NCBI RefSeq assembly: GCF_016862635.1
Contig: NZ_BONI01000078.1
Location: 1 to 44,602 of the forward strand
Direction: 5' to 3'
Length of the DNA stretch: 44,602 nucleotides
Origin: Catellatospora coxensis
GTDB lineage: Bacteria > Actinomycetota > Actinomycetes > Mycobacteriales > Micromonosporaceae
Below, piece after piece: positions 32,088 to 40,173 of this stretch. Below the pieces are notes generated by a model. It did no database searches. It was not told where the DNA came from and saw only the letters and a list, made by a program, of their open reading frames with translations. Within the stretch, counting starts at the first letter, position 1. Each line of letters begins with the position of its first letter. Position numbers and translations under genes: made by a program.

Positions 32088-33509
32088 ATGGTCGATCGCA
32101 GTCCGTTCGTCGTCGTCGCGAACCGGCTGCCCGTGGACGAAGTGACCACGGACACGCCAGGAGGTCGCGTCACGGGTTCCGGTGACTCCGCCCGCCGCTG
32201 GCGGCGCAGTCCCGGCGGGCTCGTCACCGCACTGCACCCGGTGCTCGTCGAGCGCCATGGCACGTGGATCGGCTGGTCGGGCTCGCCCGGCCCGGCTCCG
32301 GAGCCGTTCGAGCTGGACGGGATCAACCTGCGTCCGGTGCCGCTCTCCGAAGAAGATCTTGAGCGGTACTACGAGGGCCAGTCCAACGCCACCATCTGGC
32401 CGCTGTACCACGACAACGTCGAGCCGCCCGTCTTCCGCCGCCGCTGGCGGGAGGCCTACCGGGTGGTCAACCGCCGCTACGCCGAGGCGGCCGCGGAGGT
32501 CGCCGCCGAGGGGGCCACCGTCTGGGTGCAGGACTACCAGCTGCAGCTGGTGCCCGCGATGCTGCGGGAGCTGCGCCCCGACCTCAAGATCGGCTTCTTC
32601 CTGCACATCCCCTTTCCGCCGATCGAGCTGTTCATGCAGCTGCCGCAGCGCGCCGAGGTGCTGCGCGGCCTGCTCGGGGCCGACCTGGTCGGCTTCCAGC
32701 AGCGGCTGGCCGCGCAGAACTTCATCCGGCTGGCCCGGCACCTGCTCGGCACGCCCTACCACGGCAACGTGATCGAGTACGAGGGCCGGCAGGTCAAGGC
32801 GGACGCGTTCCCGATCTCGATCGACGTGGGCGAGATGCAGCGTCTCGCGGACAACCCACTTGTCCGGGAGCGGGCGGTGCAGATCCGGGCCGAGCTGGGA
32901 GACCCCAAAACGGTCATCCTGGGCGTGGACCGGTTGGACTACACCAAGGGCATCGAGCACCGCCTGAAGGCATATCGCGAGCTCCTGGCCGCGGGACGGC
33001 TTTCCGTGCCGGAATCGGTGATGGTGCAGGTCGCGACGCCGAGCCGGGAAAGGGTCGAGCACTACCAGGCACTTCGCATCAAGGTCGAGCGCGAGGTGGG
33101 CCGGATCAACGGGGATTTCGGCCGCGTCGGCGTGCCTGCCGTGCATTACCTGCACCAGTCGTACAGTCGCAGTGAGTTGGCCGCGCTCTACTGCGCGGCC
33201 GACGTCATGATGGTGACCCCGTTGCGGGACGGTATGAACCTGGTGGCCAAGGAGTACGTGGCGGCACGCTTGGAACATGGTGGCGCACTCGTGTTGAGCG
33301 AGTTCGCGGGCGCGGCCGGAGAGCTGCGACAGGCGTTCCTGTGCAACCCCCACGATCTGGACGCGGTCAAGGACGCACTCATGCGCGCGGTCACCGTCGA
33401 CGAGCACGAGGCCCGGCGCCGGATGAGCGTGATGCAGCGGCACCTGCGCCGCCACGACGTGGCGCGCTGGGCGTCAGACTTCCTGACCGAACTGGGAGCA
33501 ATACCATGA
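32088..33509 (+). CDS. otsA: trehalose-6-phosphate synthase
   Basis: A GT20 enzyme making trehalose 6-phosphate from UDP- or ADP-glucose and glucose 6-phosphate, in the cytosol. 473 residues from the ATG at 32088, just after GGAGGAGAGG; a start at 32052 is less likely. Marks: FVVVANRLPV, RSPGGLVTAL, VWVQDYQLQLVP, FLHIPFPP, VDRLDYTKG and TPLRDGMNLVAKEYVAAR. It overlaps the next gene as ATGA. The 290 bases upstream to ettA hold the divergent promoters; I see no clear element in them. Confidence 0.95.
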   Translation: MVDRSPFVVVANRLPVDEVTTDTPGGRVTGSGDSARRWRRSPGGLVTALHPVLVERHGTWIGWSGSPGPAPEPFELDGINLRPVPLSEEDLERYYEGQSNATIWPLYHDNVEPPVFRRRWREAYRVVNRRYAEAAAEVAAEGATVWVQDYQLQLVPAMLRELRPDLKIGFFLHIPFPPIELFMQLPQRAEVLRGLLGADLVGFQQRLAAQNFIRLARHLLGTPYHGNVIEYEGRQVKADAFPISIDVGEMQRLADNPLVRERAVQIRAELGDPKTVILGVDRLDYTKGIEHRLKAYRELLAAGRLSVPESVMVQVATPSRERVEHYQALRIKVEREVGRINGDFGRVGVPAVHYLHQSYSRSELAALYCAADVMMVTPLRDGMNLVAKEYVAARLEHGGALVLSEFAGAAGELRQAFLCNPHDLDAVKDALMRAVTVDEHEARRRMSVMQRHLRRHDVARWASDFLTELGAIP

Positions 33510-36046
33510 CCCTGGGCATGACCGTCGATCTCGACCGCGACGGCTTCGACCCCGAACTGCGCTCCGCGCTGGCGCAGCTGGCCCGCGTACCGCACCTGCT
33601 CGTCGCGTGCGACTACGACGGCACCCTGGCCCCGATCGTGGAGGACCCGTCCGCGGCCGCCCCGATCCCCGAGGCGGTCGCGGCGCTGCGATCGCTGGCC
33701 ACCCTCCCGCAGACCACCGTCGCGGTGGTCTCCGGGCGCGCGCTGCGCGACCTCGCGGCGCTGTCCCGGCTGCCCAGCGAGGTGCATCTCGTCGGCAGCC
33801 ACGGCTCCGAGTTCGACATCGGCTTCGTCCAGCGGCTCGCCTCCGACCTGGTCGAGCTGCGCAGCCGGCTGCAGACCGAGCTGGAGCGCATCGCCGCCGA
33901 GCATCCGGGCGTCCGCCTGGAGAACAAGCCCGCCAGCGTCGCCGTGCACCTGCGCACCGCCTCCCGGGCGGTGGCGGCCGCGGTGACCGACGCCATCCGG
34001 TGCGGCCCGGCCGCCTGGGCCGGCGTGCACACCACCGAGGGCAAGGAGGTCGTCGAGCTGTCGGTGCTCGCCTCGCACAAGGGCACCGCGATCGACGAGC
34101 TGCGCCGCCAGGTGTCCGCGGGCGCGGTGCTGTTCATGGGCGACGACGTCACCGACGAGAACGCCTTCCGCCAGCTGTCGGGCAAGGACATCGGCGTCAA
34201 GGTGGGCGCGGGCGAGACCGCCGCGTCGTTCCGGGTGCAGGACCCGCTGCAGGCGGTACGCATCCTGGCGCTGCTGCTGGACACCCGGCGGCACTGGCTG
34301 TTCGGCGAGCGGGCGGTGCCGATCGAGCGCCACTCGATGCTGGCAGACGGCCGCACCGTCGCCCTGATCAGCCCGGACGCCCGGGTGAGCTGGCTGTGCC
34401 ACCCGCGGCCGGACAGCGCGGCGATCTTCGCCGACCTGCTCGGCGGCGCGCCCGCCGGCCACTTCAGCATCGCCCCGCAGCGCGGCGGGCACCCGCTGGG
34501 CCAGCGCTACCGCCCCGGCACGATGACGGTGGAGACCCGCTGGTCCGGCGTGACCGTGACGGACTGGCTCGAAGGCGACAGCCTGATGCGCCGCCTCACC
34601 GGCAACACCGTGGTGCGCGTCGAGTACGCCCCGCGGCCCGAGTTCGGGCAGGTGCCGGTGCAGCTTCAGCCGCTCACCGACGGGCTGCTCGTGCTGGGCA
34701 CCAGCGAGCACCTGTGCCTGTACTCCCCCGGCGTGGAGTGGGACGTCGTCGACGACGGCGGCCACGACACCGCCCGCGCGGTCATCGACCTGTCGAAGAT
34801 GAACGGCGAGGCGCTGCTGGAGATGCGCATGCGCAGCCACAACCTGACCGCGCACCCGCTGTCCGCGGGCGAGCGGCTGGAGCTGGTCGAGCAGCCGTGG
34901 CGCGAGTGGGCCAACTCCCTGGAACTGCCCTCGGTCGAGAAGGAGGTGGTCATGCGCAGCGCGCTCACGCTGCGCGGGCTGTGCCACTTCGAGGGCGGCG
35001 GCGTCATCGCGGCGGCGACCACCTCGCTGCCGGAGACGCTCGGCGGCATCCGCAACTGGGACTACCGCTTCGTCTGGCTGCGCGACGGCGCGATGACCGT
35101 CAAGGCGCTGGTCGAGCTGGGCTCGCTGACCGAGGCCGAGGCGTTCCTGCGGTGGGTCGACGGTGTGGTCGACCGGACCGGCGGGCACCCGGAGCGGCTG
35201 CACCCGCTCTACACGGTGGACGGCTACGAGCTCGGCCCGGAGGCCGTGATCGAGAGCCTGCCCGGATACGCCGGCTCCCGGCCGGTGCGCGTCGGCAACG
35301 CCGCCAACAAGCAGCTCCAGCTGGACGTGTTCGGCCCGGTCGCGGACGTGCTGATGGCGGTCGCCGACAAGCGCGGCAAGATCCGGCACGAGGAGTGGCG
35401 GGTCATGGAGGCCATGGTGCAGGCCTGCTCGCAGCGCTGGCACGAGCCCGACCACGGCATCTGGGAGGCCCGCCTGCCTCCGCGCCACCACGTGTACTCC
35501 AAGGTCATGTCCTGGATGACGGTGGACCGCGCCCTGCAGGTGCTGGAGCGGCACACCACCGAGGAACGCCCCGAGTGGGTCGAGCTGCGCGACCGGATCG
35601 CGGAGAACGTCCTGCACCAGGGCTGGCACGAGGGCACCAAGGCGTACACCGTCGCCTACGGCTTCCCCGAGATGGACGCCTCCAGCCTGTGGATCGGCCT
35701 GTCCGGCCTGCTGGCCGACGACGACCCGCGCTTCCTGGACACGGTCCTCGCGGTCGAGGCCGAGCTCCGCTCCGGCCCTGTCGTCTACCGCTACAAGTGG
35801 GACGACGGCATGCCCGGCAAGGAGGGCGGCTTCCACATCTGCACCGCCTGGCTGATCGAGGCGTACCTGCGCACCGGACGCCGCGCCGACGCCGAGGAGC
35901 TCTTCGACCAGATGCTCGCCACCGCCGGCCCGACGGGCCTGCTCCCCGAGCAGTACGACCCGGACCTCGAGCGCGGCCTCGGCAACCACCCGCAGGCCTA
36001 CAGCCACCTCGGCCTGATCCGCTGCGCCCAGCTCCTCGGCCGCTGA
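33506..36046 (+). CDS. otsB: fusion of trehalose-6-phosphate phosphatase and GH15 hydrolase
   Basis: 846 residues from the ATG that overlaps the otsA stop; a longer open frame begins inside otsA and is ignored. Residues 30-265 are HAD-type OtsB: nucleophile Asp36 and Asp38 in DYDGTLAPI, VVSGRALRDL, and GDDVTDENAF near 212. From about 272 the protein is glycoside hydrolase family 15: ERHSMLADGRTVALI, WDYRFVWLRDGAMT, GIWEAR near 650 and GLLPEQYDP near 811. The last two carry the expected catalytic acid and base. GH15 includes mycobacterial trehalase, so one polypeptide could both make and cleave trehalose. The GH15 substrate is not certain. Confidence 0.9.
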   Translation: MTLGMTVDLDRDGFDPELRSALAQLARVPHLLVACDYDGTLAPIVEDPSAAAPIPEAVAALRSLATLPQTTVAVVSGRALRDLAALSRLPSEVHLVGSHGSEFDIGFVQRLASDLVELRSRLQTELERIAAEHPGVRLENKPASVAVHLRTASRAVAAAVTDAIRCGPAAWAGVHTTEGKEVVELSVLASHKGTAIDELRRQVSAGAVLFMGDDVTDENAFRQLSGKDIGVKVGAGETAASFRVQDPLQAVRILALLLDTRRHWLFGERAVPIERHSMLADGRTVALISPDARVSWLCHPRPDSAAIFADLLGGAPAGHFSIAPQRGGHPLGQRYRPGTMTVETRWSGVTVTDWLEGDSLMRRLTGNTVVRVEYAPRPEFGQVPVQLQPLTDGLLVLGTSEHLCLYSPGVEWDVVDDGGHDTARAVIDLSKMNGEALLEMRMRSHNLTAHPLSAGERLELVEQPWREWANSLELPSVEKEVVMRSALTLRGLCHFEGGGVIAAATTSLPETLGGIRNWDYRFVWLRDGAMTVKALVELGSLTEAEAFLRWVDGVVDRTGGHPERLHPLYTVDGYELGPEAVIESLPGYAGSRPVRVGNAANKQLQLDVFGPVADVLMAVADKRGKIRHEEWRVMEAMVQACSQRWHEPDHGIWEARLPPRHHVYSKVMSWMTVDRALQVLERHTTEERPEWVELRDRIAENVLHQGWHEGTKAYTVAYGFPEMDASSLWIGLSGLLADDDPRFLDTVLAVEAELRSGPVVYRYKWDDGMPGKEGGFHICTAWLIEAYLRTGRRADAEELFDQMLATAGPTGLLPEQYDPDLERGLGNHPQAYSHLGLIRCAQLLGR

Positions 36047-36056
36047 TTCAGCACAG

Positions 36057-36099
36057 GTAGGGCACCTTCACATCACTAGGCGATGTGAAGGTGCCCTAC
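36057..36099. repeat. palindromic repeat / terminator, copy 2
   Basis: GTAGGGCACCTTCACATC (36057-36074) pairs perfectly with 36082-36099 over a seven-base loop. It shares its core with 3727-3770. It lies just after the fusion gene and probably ends the otsA operon. Confidence 0.7.
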
Positions 36100-36111
36100 C
36101 ACATCTGAGAT

Positions 36112-36150
36112 TATGATAGTGGCAACTATGATAGTTGCGGCTACCATAAG
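36112..36150 (+). promoter_or_regulatory. AT-rich promoter/operator before the ATPase gene
   Basis: A 17-base palindrome GCAACTAT-G-ATAGTTGC (36122-36138) lies in the only AT-rich stretch here. TATGAT occurs twice (36112, 36127), each a good -10 box, and ATGATAGT repeats. The start codon is at 36154, so the site could be both promoter and repressor operator, with a near-leaderless transcript. Confidence 0.5.
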
Positions 36151-36153
36151 CGC

Positions 36154-37623
36154 ATGGACGCGTCGAAACCTGAGCGCTTGCACGGCCGCGCCGTCGAATG
36201 GGACGAGCTGGCCGACTTCGTCTCCGCGCCGACACCCGGCGCGACGCTCGGCCTCGTCTACGGCCGCCGCCGCCAGGGCAAGACGCTCATGCTCGAACTG
36301 CTCGCCCAGCAGACCGGCGGCTTCTTCTTCGGCGCGACCCAGCAGGCCGAGAGCCAGAACCTGGCCGACCTCGGCCGCGCGCTCGCCGAACACCGAGGAC
36401 TCGGTGCGCCGCTGGCCCCGGCCGACTGGCGGGAGGCGCTGACCGAGTTGATCCGGCTCGGCCGCGAACGGCAGCTACCCGTCATCATCGACGAGTTCCC
36501 GTACCTGGTCGCCACGACGCCCGCCCTGCCCTCCTACCTGCAGCAGGCGCTCAGCCCGCTCGGCGAGGCCAAGCAGGACACCCGGACCCGGCTCATCCTC
36601 TGCGGCAGCGCGCTGACCACGATGTCCACGCTGCTCGGCGCGGGCGCTCCGCTGCGCGGCCGGGCGGTGCTGGAGCTGGTGGTACGCCCGTTCGGCTACC
36701 GCGAGGCCGCCGCCTTCTGGGGGCTCGACGATCCCGAGCTGGCGTTCCGGGTCAACGCGCTGGCCGGCGGCACCCCGGCATACCTGGAGATGAGCGGCGG
36801 GGCGGGCCCGCGCAGCGTCGGCGACTTCGACCGCTGGGTGCAGCGCCGGATCATCAACCCGGCGTCGGCGATGTTCCGCGAGGGCAGCCTGCTGCTGCGC
36901 GAGGACCCGTCGATCGCCGATCCGACGTCGTACGCCGCCGTCCTCACCGCGCTCAGCGCCGGCAAGGTCCGCCGCACCGAGATCGCGGCCGACCTCGGCC
37001 GGCCCGCCTCGGCGCTGGCCCACCTGCTCAACGGGCTGCAGGGCATCGGGCTCGTCGAGGCCGTCGACGACGCCCTGCGCAGCAAGCGCACCGTCTACCG
37101 GATCACCGAGCCGGTCGTCCGGCTGTACCAGCTGATCATCAACCGGCACGAGGCCGAGCTGGTCGCCGGGCGCGCGGAGCAGGTGTGGGACCGCAACAGC
37201 GACACCATCGCCTCCAAGATCTACGGCCCGCACTTCGAGGACCTGACCCGGCAGTGGTGCCTGCGGCACGCAAGCGAGCAGACCCTCGGCGGCCTGGCGA
37301 GCCGGGCACTGCCCACCGAACTCCCCTGCCGGGAGCACCGGGCCGGGCACGAACTCGACGCCGTCGTCTGGGAGACCCGCTCCGGCCACCCCGACCGCAT
37401 CATCGCGATCGGCGAGGCCAAAGCCACCGCGAGCCCCGTAGGCGCCGACGAGCTGCACCGCTTGGAGCACCTGCGCGACCTGCTGCCCGCCGACGCGGCG
37501 ACCCCCGCGCCCCGGCTCCTCCTGTTCGCCCGCTCGGGCTTCACCCCCGCCCTGAAACGCACCGCCTCCACCCGCGGCGACGTCGAACTCGTCGACCTGG
37601 AACGTCTCTACCAGGGGTCGTGA
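36154..37623 (+). CDS. AAA ATPase with DUF234 nuclease-like C-terminal domain
   Basis: 489 residues of the archaeal-type ATPase_2/DUF234 group. The N-terminal P-loop ATPase has Walker A GRRRQGKT (about 37-44), Walker B PVIIDEFPYL and sensor LILCGSAL. A winged-helix segment (KVRRTEIAADLGRPASALAHLLNGLQGIGLVEAV) follows, then a restriction-endonuclease-like DUF234 domain with ELDAVVWE and IIAIGEAKAT. Such proteins occur singly in bacteria and archaea, and their role is not established; a defence or plasmid-related role is possible. A palindromic operator at 36122 suggests self-regulation. Confidence 0.75.
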   Translation: MDASKPERLHGRAVEWDELADFVSAPTPGATLGLVYGRRRQGKTLMLELLAQQTGGFFFGATQQAESQNLADLGRALAEHRGLGAPLAPADWREALTELIRLGRERQLPVIIDEFPYLVATTPALPSYLQQALSPLGEAKQDTRTRLILCGSALTTMSTLLGAGAPLRGRAVLELVVRPFGYREAAAFWGLDDPELAFRVNALAGGTPAYLEMSGGAGPRSVGDFDRWVQRRIINPASAMFREGSLLLREDPSIADPTSYAAVLTALSAGKVRRTEIAADLGRPASALAHLLNGLQGIGLVEAVDDALRSKRTVYRITEPVVRLYQLIINRHEAELVAGRAEQVWDRNSDTIASKIYGPHFEDLTRQWCLRHASEQTLGGLASRALPTELPCREHRAGHELDAVVWETRSGHPDRIIAIGEAKATASPVGADELHRLEHLRDLLPADAATPAPRLLLFARSGFTPALKRTASTRGDVELVDLERLYQGS

Positions 37624-37655
37624 CGATCTCCCGCTCGGTGCCAGTTTCATGATTC

Positions 37656-37707
37656 GTTTTTGTGGACGCTGGACGTCGTCATAGCGACGTCCAGCGTCCA
37701 CAAAAAC
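37656..37707. terminator. 23-bp perfect palindrome between convergent genes
   Basis: A 23-base arm (37656-37678) starting GTTTTTGTGGACGCTGG pairs perfectly with 37685-37707 over a six-base loop (TCATAG). Both sides carry a T/A tract, so it can terminate the ATPase gene (+) and the cysG-like gene (-). Confidence 0.75.
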
Positions 37708-37775
37708 AGATCATGGCCGCGAACAACCCTCGCCTCCTGAGGCGGCGCGACCGGAGACGGCCTCGGAGCGCCGGA

Positions 37776-38975
37776 TCAGGCAGTGGCGGGAAGGACGTCG
37801 ACGACGTCGCCGATGACGACGATCGCGGGCGGGCTCAGCTGCTCGGCCAGGGCGGGCAGGTCGGCGAGGGTGCCGTGGACCGATTTCTGCTGGTCCGTCG
37901 TGCCCTCCTGGACGATCGCGGCCGGGGTGGCGGCGTCGCGGCCGTGGGCAAGCAGGGTCGCCACGATGGCGGGCAGGTTCTTCAGGCCCATCAGGATCAC
38001 GAGCGTGCCGCGCAGCCGGGCCAGCGCGGGCCAGTCCACCAGCGAGTCCGGGTGATCCGGGCCGATGTGCCCGCTGATCACGGTGAACTCGTGGGCGACC
38101 CTGCGGTGCGTGACCGGGATGCCGGCCGCCGCGGGCACCGAGATCGCGCTGGTCACGCCGGGTACCACGGTCACCGGCACGCCCGCCTCGGCGCAGGCCA
38201 GCACCTCTTCGCCACCCCGGCCGAAGACGTACGGATCGCCGCCCTTGAGGCGTACCACGAACAGCCCGGCCTTGGCCCGCTCCACCAGGATGCGGTTGAT
38301 CTCCTCCTGCTGCGCGGCCGGGCCGTACGGCAGCTTCGCCACGTCGACGAGTTCCACGTCGGCGCGCAGCTCGTCGAGCAGCAGGCCGGGCCCGAGCCGG
38401 TCGGCGACCACCACGTCCGCGGCGGCCAGCAGCCGGCGGCCCTTGACCGTGATCAGCTCCGGGTCGCCGGGGCCGCCGCCGACCAGCGCCACGGTGCCCT
38501 TGACGGTCTCCGGCACCGTCGCCTCGTCGGTGGCCAGCAGGTTCGCGATGCGATCACGCACCGCCACCGCCCGCCGGGGCGAGCCGCCCGCCAGCACGGC
38601 GACGGTCACCGCGCCGTGCCGGGCCACCGCCGGGGTCCAGGCGCTCGCGGCGTGCCGGTCGTCGGCGCGTACGCAGAAGATGCGGCGCCGCTCCGCCGCG
38701 GCCGAGACCGCCTCGGCGGCCTCGTGGTCGTCGACCGCGACCTGCACCAGCCAGACGCCGTCCAGGTCGGCTTCGGTGAACGGGCGCTCCAGCCAGGTCA
38801 GCCGGCCGGCGTCGGCCAGCCCGCGCAGCGCGGGCGTCAGCTCGGGCGCGACCAGGCGCACCAGCGCCCCGGCCGCCAGCAGCGCCGGCACCCGCCGGGT
38901 CGCCACCGCGCCGCCGCCGACGACCAGCACCGGCCGCCCGTCCAATCGCAACGCCAAGGGGTACAGATCACTCAC
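37776..38975 (-). CDS. cobA: uroporphyrinogen-III C-methyltransferase / precorrin-2 dehydrogenase (CysG-like)
   Basis: A cytosolic tetrapyrrole enzyme feeding cobalamin and sirohaem. 399 residues: an N-terminal precorrin-2 dehydrogenase domain to about 150 ([18 protein letters not shown], the NAD site). Then comes an SAM-dependent SUMT domain ([60 protein letters not shown]). The ferrochelatase part of full CysG may be weak: the N-terminal domain is shorter than in E. coli. It overlaps cobT as ATGA, which ties it to cobalamin synthesis. Confidence 0.9.
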   Translation of the reverse strand: MSDLYPLALRLDGRPVLVVGGGAVATRRVPALLAAGALVRLVAPELTPALRGLADAGRLTWLERPFTEADLDGVWLVQVAVDDHEAAEAVSAAAERRRIFCVRADDRHAASAWTPAVARHGAVTVAVLAGGSPRRAVAVRDRIANLLATDEATVPETVKGTVALVGGGPGDPELITVKGRRLLAAADVVVADRLGPGLLLDELRADVELVDVAKLPYGPAAQQEEINRILVERAKAGLFVVRLKGGDPYVFGRGGEEVLACAEAGVPVTVVPGVTSAISVPAAAGIPVTHRRVAHEFTVISGHIGPDHPDSLVDWPALARLRGTLVILMGLKNLPAIVATLLAHGRDAATPAAIVQEGTTDQQKSVHGTLADLPALAEQLSPPAIVVIGDVVDVLPATA

Positions 38976-40063
38976 TGCTGATGTTCGTCCTTCGAAGCGA
39001 CGCCGGCACTGTCGAATGTCGCCATCTCGTGCAGGACCCGCACCGCGCCGGCGACGATCGGGTAGGCCAGCACCGCGCCGGTGCCCTCGCCCAGCCGGAG
39101 GCCGAGGTCGAGCAGCGGGTTCAGTTCGAGTTGCGACAGGGCCACGCTAGCGCCCGGCTCCACCGACTGGTGGCCGGCGATCATGGCGTCCCGGCAGCTG
39201 GGCGCGAGCGCGACGGCGGTCAGCGCGGCGGCGGCCGCGATCACGCCGTCGAGGATGACGGGCACCCGGCGCGACGCCGCGCCCAGGATGAAGCCGGCCA
39301 GCCCGGCGTGCTCCAGGCCGCCGACCGCGGCCAGCACGGCGACCGGGTCGGTGGCGGGCTCGCCGCCCCAGGTCGGGCCGTGCAGCGCCAGCGCCTGCCG
39401 GATGACCTCGACCTTGCGCAGGTGGGTCGGCGCGTCGATGCCGGTGCCGTAGCCGGTGACGACGCCGGGGTCGCGCCCGGTGAAGGCCGAGATGAGCGCC
39501 GCCGACGCGGTGGTGTTGCCGATGCCCATGTCGCCGGTGAGCAGCACACGCGCCCCGCCGTCGATCATCGCGTACGCGGTCTGGATGCCGACCTCCAGCG
39601 CGGCCGACGCCTCGGCGCGGGTCATCGCGGGCTCGACGGTCATGTCCCGGGTGCCGGCGCGGACCTTGGCCGGGACCAGGCCGTCGGCCGGGGGCAGATC
39701 GGCGGCGACGCCGACGTCGACGACGGTCACCGCGACGCCGGTCTGCCGGGCGAAGGCGTTCACGGCCGCGCCGCCGGCCAGGAAGTTGGCCACCATCTGC
39801 GCGGTGACCTCCTGCGGCCACGGCGTCACGCCCTGCGCGTGCACCCCGTGGTCGCCGGCGAAGATCGCCAGCCGGGCCGCGTCCAGCAGCGGCGGCGGGC
39901 AGACCGCGGTCAGGCCGGCCAGGCGCACCGACAGCTCCTCCAGCTCGCCCAGCGACCCGGCCGGCTTGGTCAACCGGGCCTGCAGTTCGCGGGCCTGCTT
40001 CATCGCGGCGGCGTCGAGCGGACGGACCGCCTCGATCGTTAAGCCCAACAGCTCACTCGTCAC
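38972..40063 (-). CDS. cobT: nicotinate-nucleotide-dimethylbenzimidazole phosphoribosyltransferase
   Basis: It makes the lower-ligand nucleotide of cobalamin from nicotinate mononucleotide and dimethylbenzimidazole. 363 residues, GTG start after GAGGTGAGG. Marks are [59 protein letters not shown] and the C-terminal [19 protein letters not shown] with the catalytic Glu. First gene of a two-gene operon with the cysG-like gene. Confidence 0.96.
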   Translation of the reverse strand: MTSELLGLTIEAVRPLDAAAMKQARELQARLTKPAGSLGELEELSVRLAGLTAVCPPPLLDAARLAIFAGDHGVHAQGVTPWPQEVTAQMVANFLAGGAAVNAFARQTGVAVTVVDVGVAADLPPADGLVPAKVRAGTRDMTVEPAMTRAEASAALEVGIQTAYAMIDGGARVLLTGDMGIGNTTASAALISAFTGRDPGVVTGYGTGIDAPTHLRKVEVIRQALALHGPTWGGEPATDPVAVLAAVGGLEHAGLAGFILGAASRRVPVILDGVIAAAAALTAVALAPSCRDAMIAGHQSVEPGASVALSQLELNPLLDLGLRLGEGTGAVLAYPIVAGAVRVLHEMATFDSAGVASKDEHQQ

Positions 40064-40143
40064 GACCTCACCTCACCATGTCGACTGTCGCGATGCCGAC
40101 TCGGGGGCAGAAATCGTCGCGTCTTTTACTGCTTTGAATCCAT

Positions 40144-40173
40144 CTACTGAGTAGTTTGTCCTACCTTTGTAGG
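40144..40173 (+). promoter_or_regulatory. two small palindromes at the start of the PBP gene
   Basis: CTACT-G-AGTAG (40144-40154) and CCTAC-CTTT-GTAGG (40160-40173) sit back to back, the second ending at the GTG start at 40174. No strong ribosome site is present, so initiation may be leaderless or controlled here. The area around 40110-40170 is AT-rich. Confidence 0.35.

Noticed and set aside
33188..36060. Very long frames on both strands over the trehalose fusion
   Set aside because: GC-rich third-position bias leaves shadows open; they lack protein-like composition or any motif.
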